Assembly (NCBI GenBank): GCA_964035015.1
Contig: OZ036002.1
Location: forward strand, 13,758,199-13,822,198
Source: Corallium rubrum
Taxonomy: Eukaryota > Cnidaria > Anthozoa > Scleralcyonacea > Coralliidae
Direction: 5' to 3'
Length of the DNA stretch: 64,000 nucleotides
Shown: piece after piece, positions 57,401 through 60,654 of the stretch
Numbering within the stretch: the first letter of the stretch is position 1
Layout of the letters: every line of letters starts with the position of its first letter
Made by a program: the position numbers and the translations under genes
Notes under the pieces: generated by a model
What the model was told of the DNA's origin: nothing
The model's input: only the letters and a program-made list of their open reading frames with translations
Database searches by the model: none

Positions 57401-60400
57401 CGCAGACCACAGTGGAGCAAGAATCTGAGAAGGGCTACGAGTCGGACACTGACTCGGATAGTGAGTTAAGTTTTGAAACTGCGGCCAGATCAACACAGGG
57501 GGATACAGATATGAGCCTCAACAGTTTGTTAAGTACGTACGACACTTGGCAGTCCGGTACCACTGGTTCGAGAGATTTGGACGGAGATAAGAACATGGTC
57601 CCGATAATCACGGAGGACATGGAAAGTGTTGATGACAGTTCAAGTAAGAGTGTTGTTGAAGATACAAAGAACGAGGCCGTTGAACTCACTGAAGTGGAGG
57701 GGAAGCGAAAGAGGTGTAGCAAAAGAGTTGCTAAAACATTTTGGAAAGATAGCGACGGGGCAGAAGAAATTTCGTCTGACAGTGAAGTGCCGTCTTCTTT
57801 CACTAACCCTAACCATGGTAAGTTGTTTTTTTCTCATAAAGCTACATTTGGTTCTTTCAACCATAACTGTTTCCTAAAATTATCTGGCGTTAGCCAGAGT
57901 AAAATGCTGACAGGAAGTTTAGAGTTGAGAGGGTTTAAATCGTTGAAATTGAAGCAACCATATTGTGTATGTTATTGCCCGAAGTCTTAGAATTGACTCG
58001 AGACATCTGCAGCTCAAGGGTGGTTTGTAGGACATAGGGAAATATTTCTATATACGGATCGACCAAAAACGGTAAAAAAAGGTATTTTTTATTGTACAAG
58101 GCGAAGACTTGAAATCTTGCGGCCGAATGCAATGCAATACAATACAATACAATACAATGCAATGCAATGCAATGCAATGCAGTGCAGTGCAGTGCAGTGC
58201 AGTGCAGTGCAGTGCAGTGCAGTGCAGTGCAGTGCAGTGCAGTGCAGTGCAGTGCAGTGCAGTGCAGTGCAGTGCAGTGCAGTGCAGTGCAGTGCAGTGC
58301 AGTACAGTGCAATGCAATGCAATGCAATCCAATGCAACGCACTGCAACGCAACGCAACGCAACGCAACGCAACGCAACGCAATGCATGCAACGCAACGCA
58401 ACGCAACGCAGCCCAACGCAATGCAACGCAACGCAATGGAACGCAATTCAATGCAATGCAATCACTAATCTGAAAAATAGGACTGGATCGAGTTTTCTAT
58501 TGTGTCGGATGAGCTGATTTTGAAGCCAGCATATTTGCATTGATCAGAGATCATTAAAAACTGCGATTGTGCAAGCAAATCAAACTGACACACTTGCGAA
58601 ATGGGTTTGGAGTCTGGCCAATATATTTACTTTGCTAACCATAAATGCACAAAAACCTAAACTTAATTTGACGCTTTACAGTTGGCTTTCTCACCAGATT
58701 AAAGCCAACGTCGGCCATATTGGAGTGACCTCATTACAAATTCAATGGCTAATCTGAGAGGTAAAGCAGAACTGACTGACATCAAATAACTGTCCAACCA
58801 ATATGTCCTTTCACTAACATTAAATAGAAAATGTCAGAATGCCCTCCAACATGTCTGCAACGCCACAGTTGTTGTTAGGTGGTCACTCCAACATGGCCGC
58901 CGTTGGCTTCATTTTCAGTAATAGAAACTCGATCCAGTCCTATTTTTCAGATCAGTGAATGCAATGCAATGCAATACAATGCAATGCAATGCAATGCAAT
59001 TCTAATACAATGCAAAACAATGCAATGGAATACAATGCGATGCAGCACAATTCAATGCAATACAATACAAGACATGGCAATGCTAGACAATCCAATCCAA
59101 TACAACGCAATGCAATGCAATGAAACGAAATGCAAGGCAATACAAACTATTATTAGCTGACAAAGTCGGCTTTCTTCGATCTACCGCGGGATATATATCA
59201 CGAATATCCCGAAAATCGGTGCTATAACCTATATACAACACTCCTGCCCATTACTTAGGTCAAATTAATATCCCAAGAGAAAACCTCCTTTGTTGGCTAA
59301 TAAGAAAGTTATTGAACGCCCTCGCCCTCGCCCTCGCCCTCGCCCTCGGACTAATTGACCAAGGTCGGTTCAATAACCCTTACTTGCAACACAATACGAA
59401 ACAGTGGAGTGCAGTGCAGTGCAGTGCAGTTGCAGTGGCAGTGGCAGTGGCAGTGGCAGTGGCAGTGGCAGTGGCAGTGGCAGTGGCAGTGGCAGTGGCA
59501 GTGGCAGTGGCAGTGGCAGTGGCAGTGGCAGTGGCAGTGGCAGTGCAGTTGCAGTGGCAGTGGCAGTGGCAGTGGCAGTGGCAGTGGCAGTGGCAGTGGC
59601 AGTTGCAGTGGCAGTGGCAGTGGCAGTTGCAGTGGCAGTGGCAGTTGCAGTGCAGTTGCAGTGCAGTGGCAGTGGCAGTGCAGTGGCAGTGCAGTGCACA
59701 ATGTAATGCAATGCAATGCAATGCGAGACAATGCAGTGTAGTTACAGTTTGAGTTGTAGTTGTAGTTATAGTCCTAGTTACATTGACAATGACAGTAACT
59801 TATAATTTGACTATAGGATACAGTAAAAACCCACTAACATTTTACCAAATCAGCCTGGGATAGGTTCTTATATTTCTATATATTCTTATATAAATAAATT
59901 CTTAATTTCAGCCTGAGGTTCTTAATAGTGGTTGGTTCTTGTTAGCGGGTTTTTACTGTATAACATTGAACCAATAAACTGTTGTTGTACTTGATATTTA
60001 GCCTTTCCTTTTTTCCCTCTTTTAGAAGACACAAGCTTCGAAAGTGTAACACCTGTCACCACGCCCATGGAAGTTCAAACTGTTCCGCTGGAAATTGTCG
60101 AACCTTCTGTTCACAGTTTGGATTTTGAAACGGACGTTAGCGTTGTATGTGGTGGCACAAAAGAAGGATGGACTCCGGTGGCAGCAGTTGTTCTTTGGAC
60201 CCGAATGCTCGGCGTTTTGGGCAATATTAATGACATAGAAAGCGCCTCAATACATGCTCAAGTCCTTCGATCGCTGTCTCAGATCTGGCATTTATTGGCA
60301 AAGGTAACGTTAGTGTCTATATATATTCCACAAAAATCATCTATATTACATTAACGCCATAAAAAAGTAAAAGAATGTTTTAACAGACTTTTAAAATTAA

Positions 60401-60600
60401 AATTTCCCGGTGAAGTTCCGGGGCATTGCAAAAGATAAATCACTTCATCTGACGTGATCCATGATCTATACAAATCAAGCAACGTCATTGGCTCGTGGTG
60501 TTGCAGTGAGATCCGTGATTGGTTAAGAGAAATCAGACCATATCAGTGACGTAATCTGTGCATCTGTCCTTTTATAGATCATGGCTATCGACCAATAAAA

Positions 60601-60654
<54 letters not shown>

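Noticed and set aside
57935..59752. Cys/His/Leu-rich, Gln/Cys-rich and Val-Ala-rich frames
   Set aside because: Translations of AGTGC, AATGC and GGCAGT arrays in all six frames.
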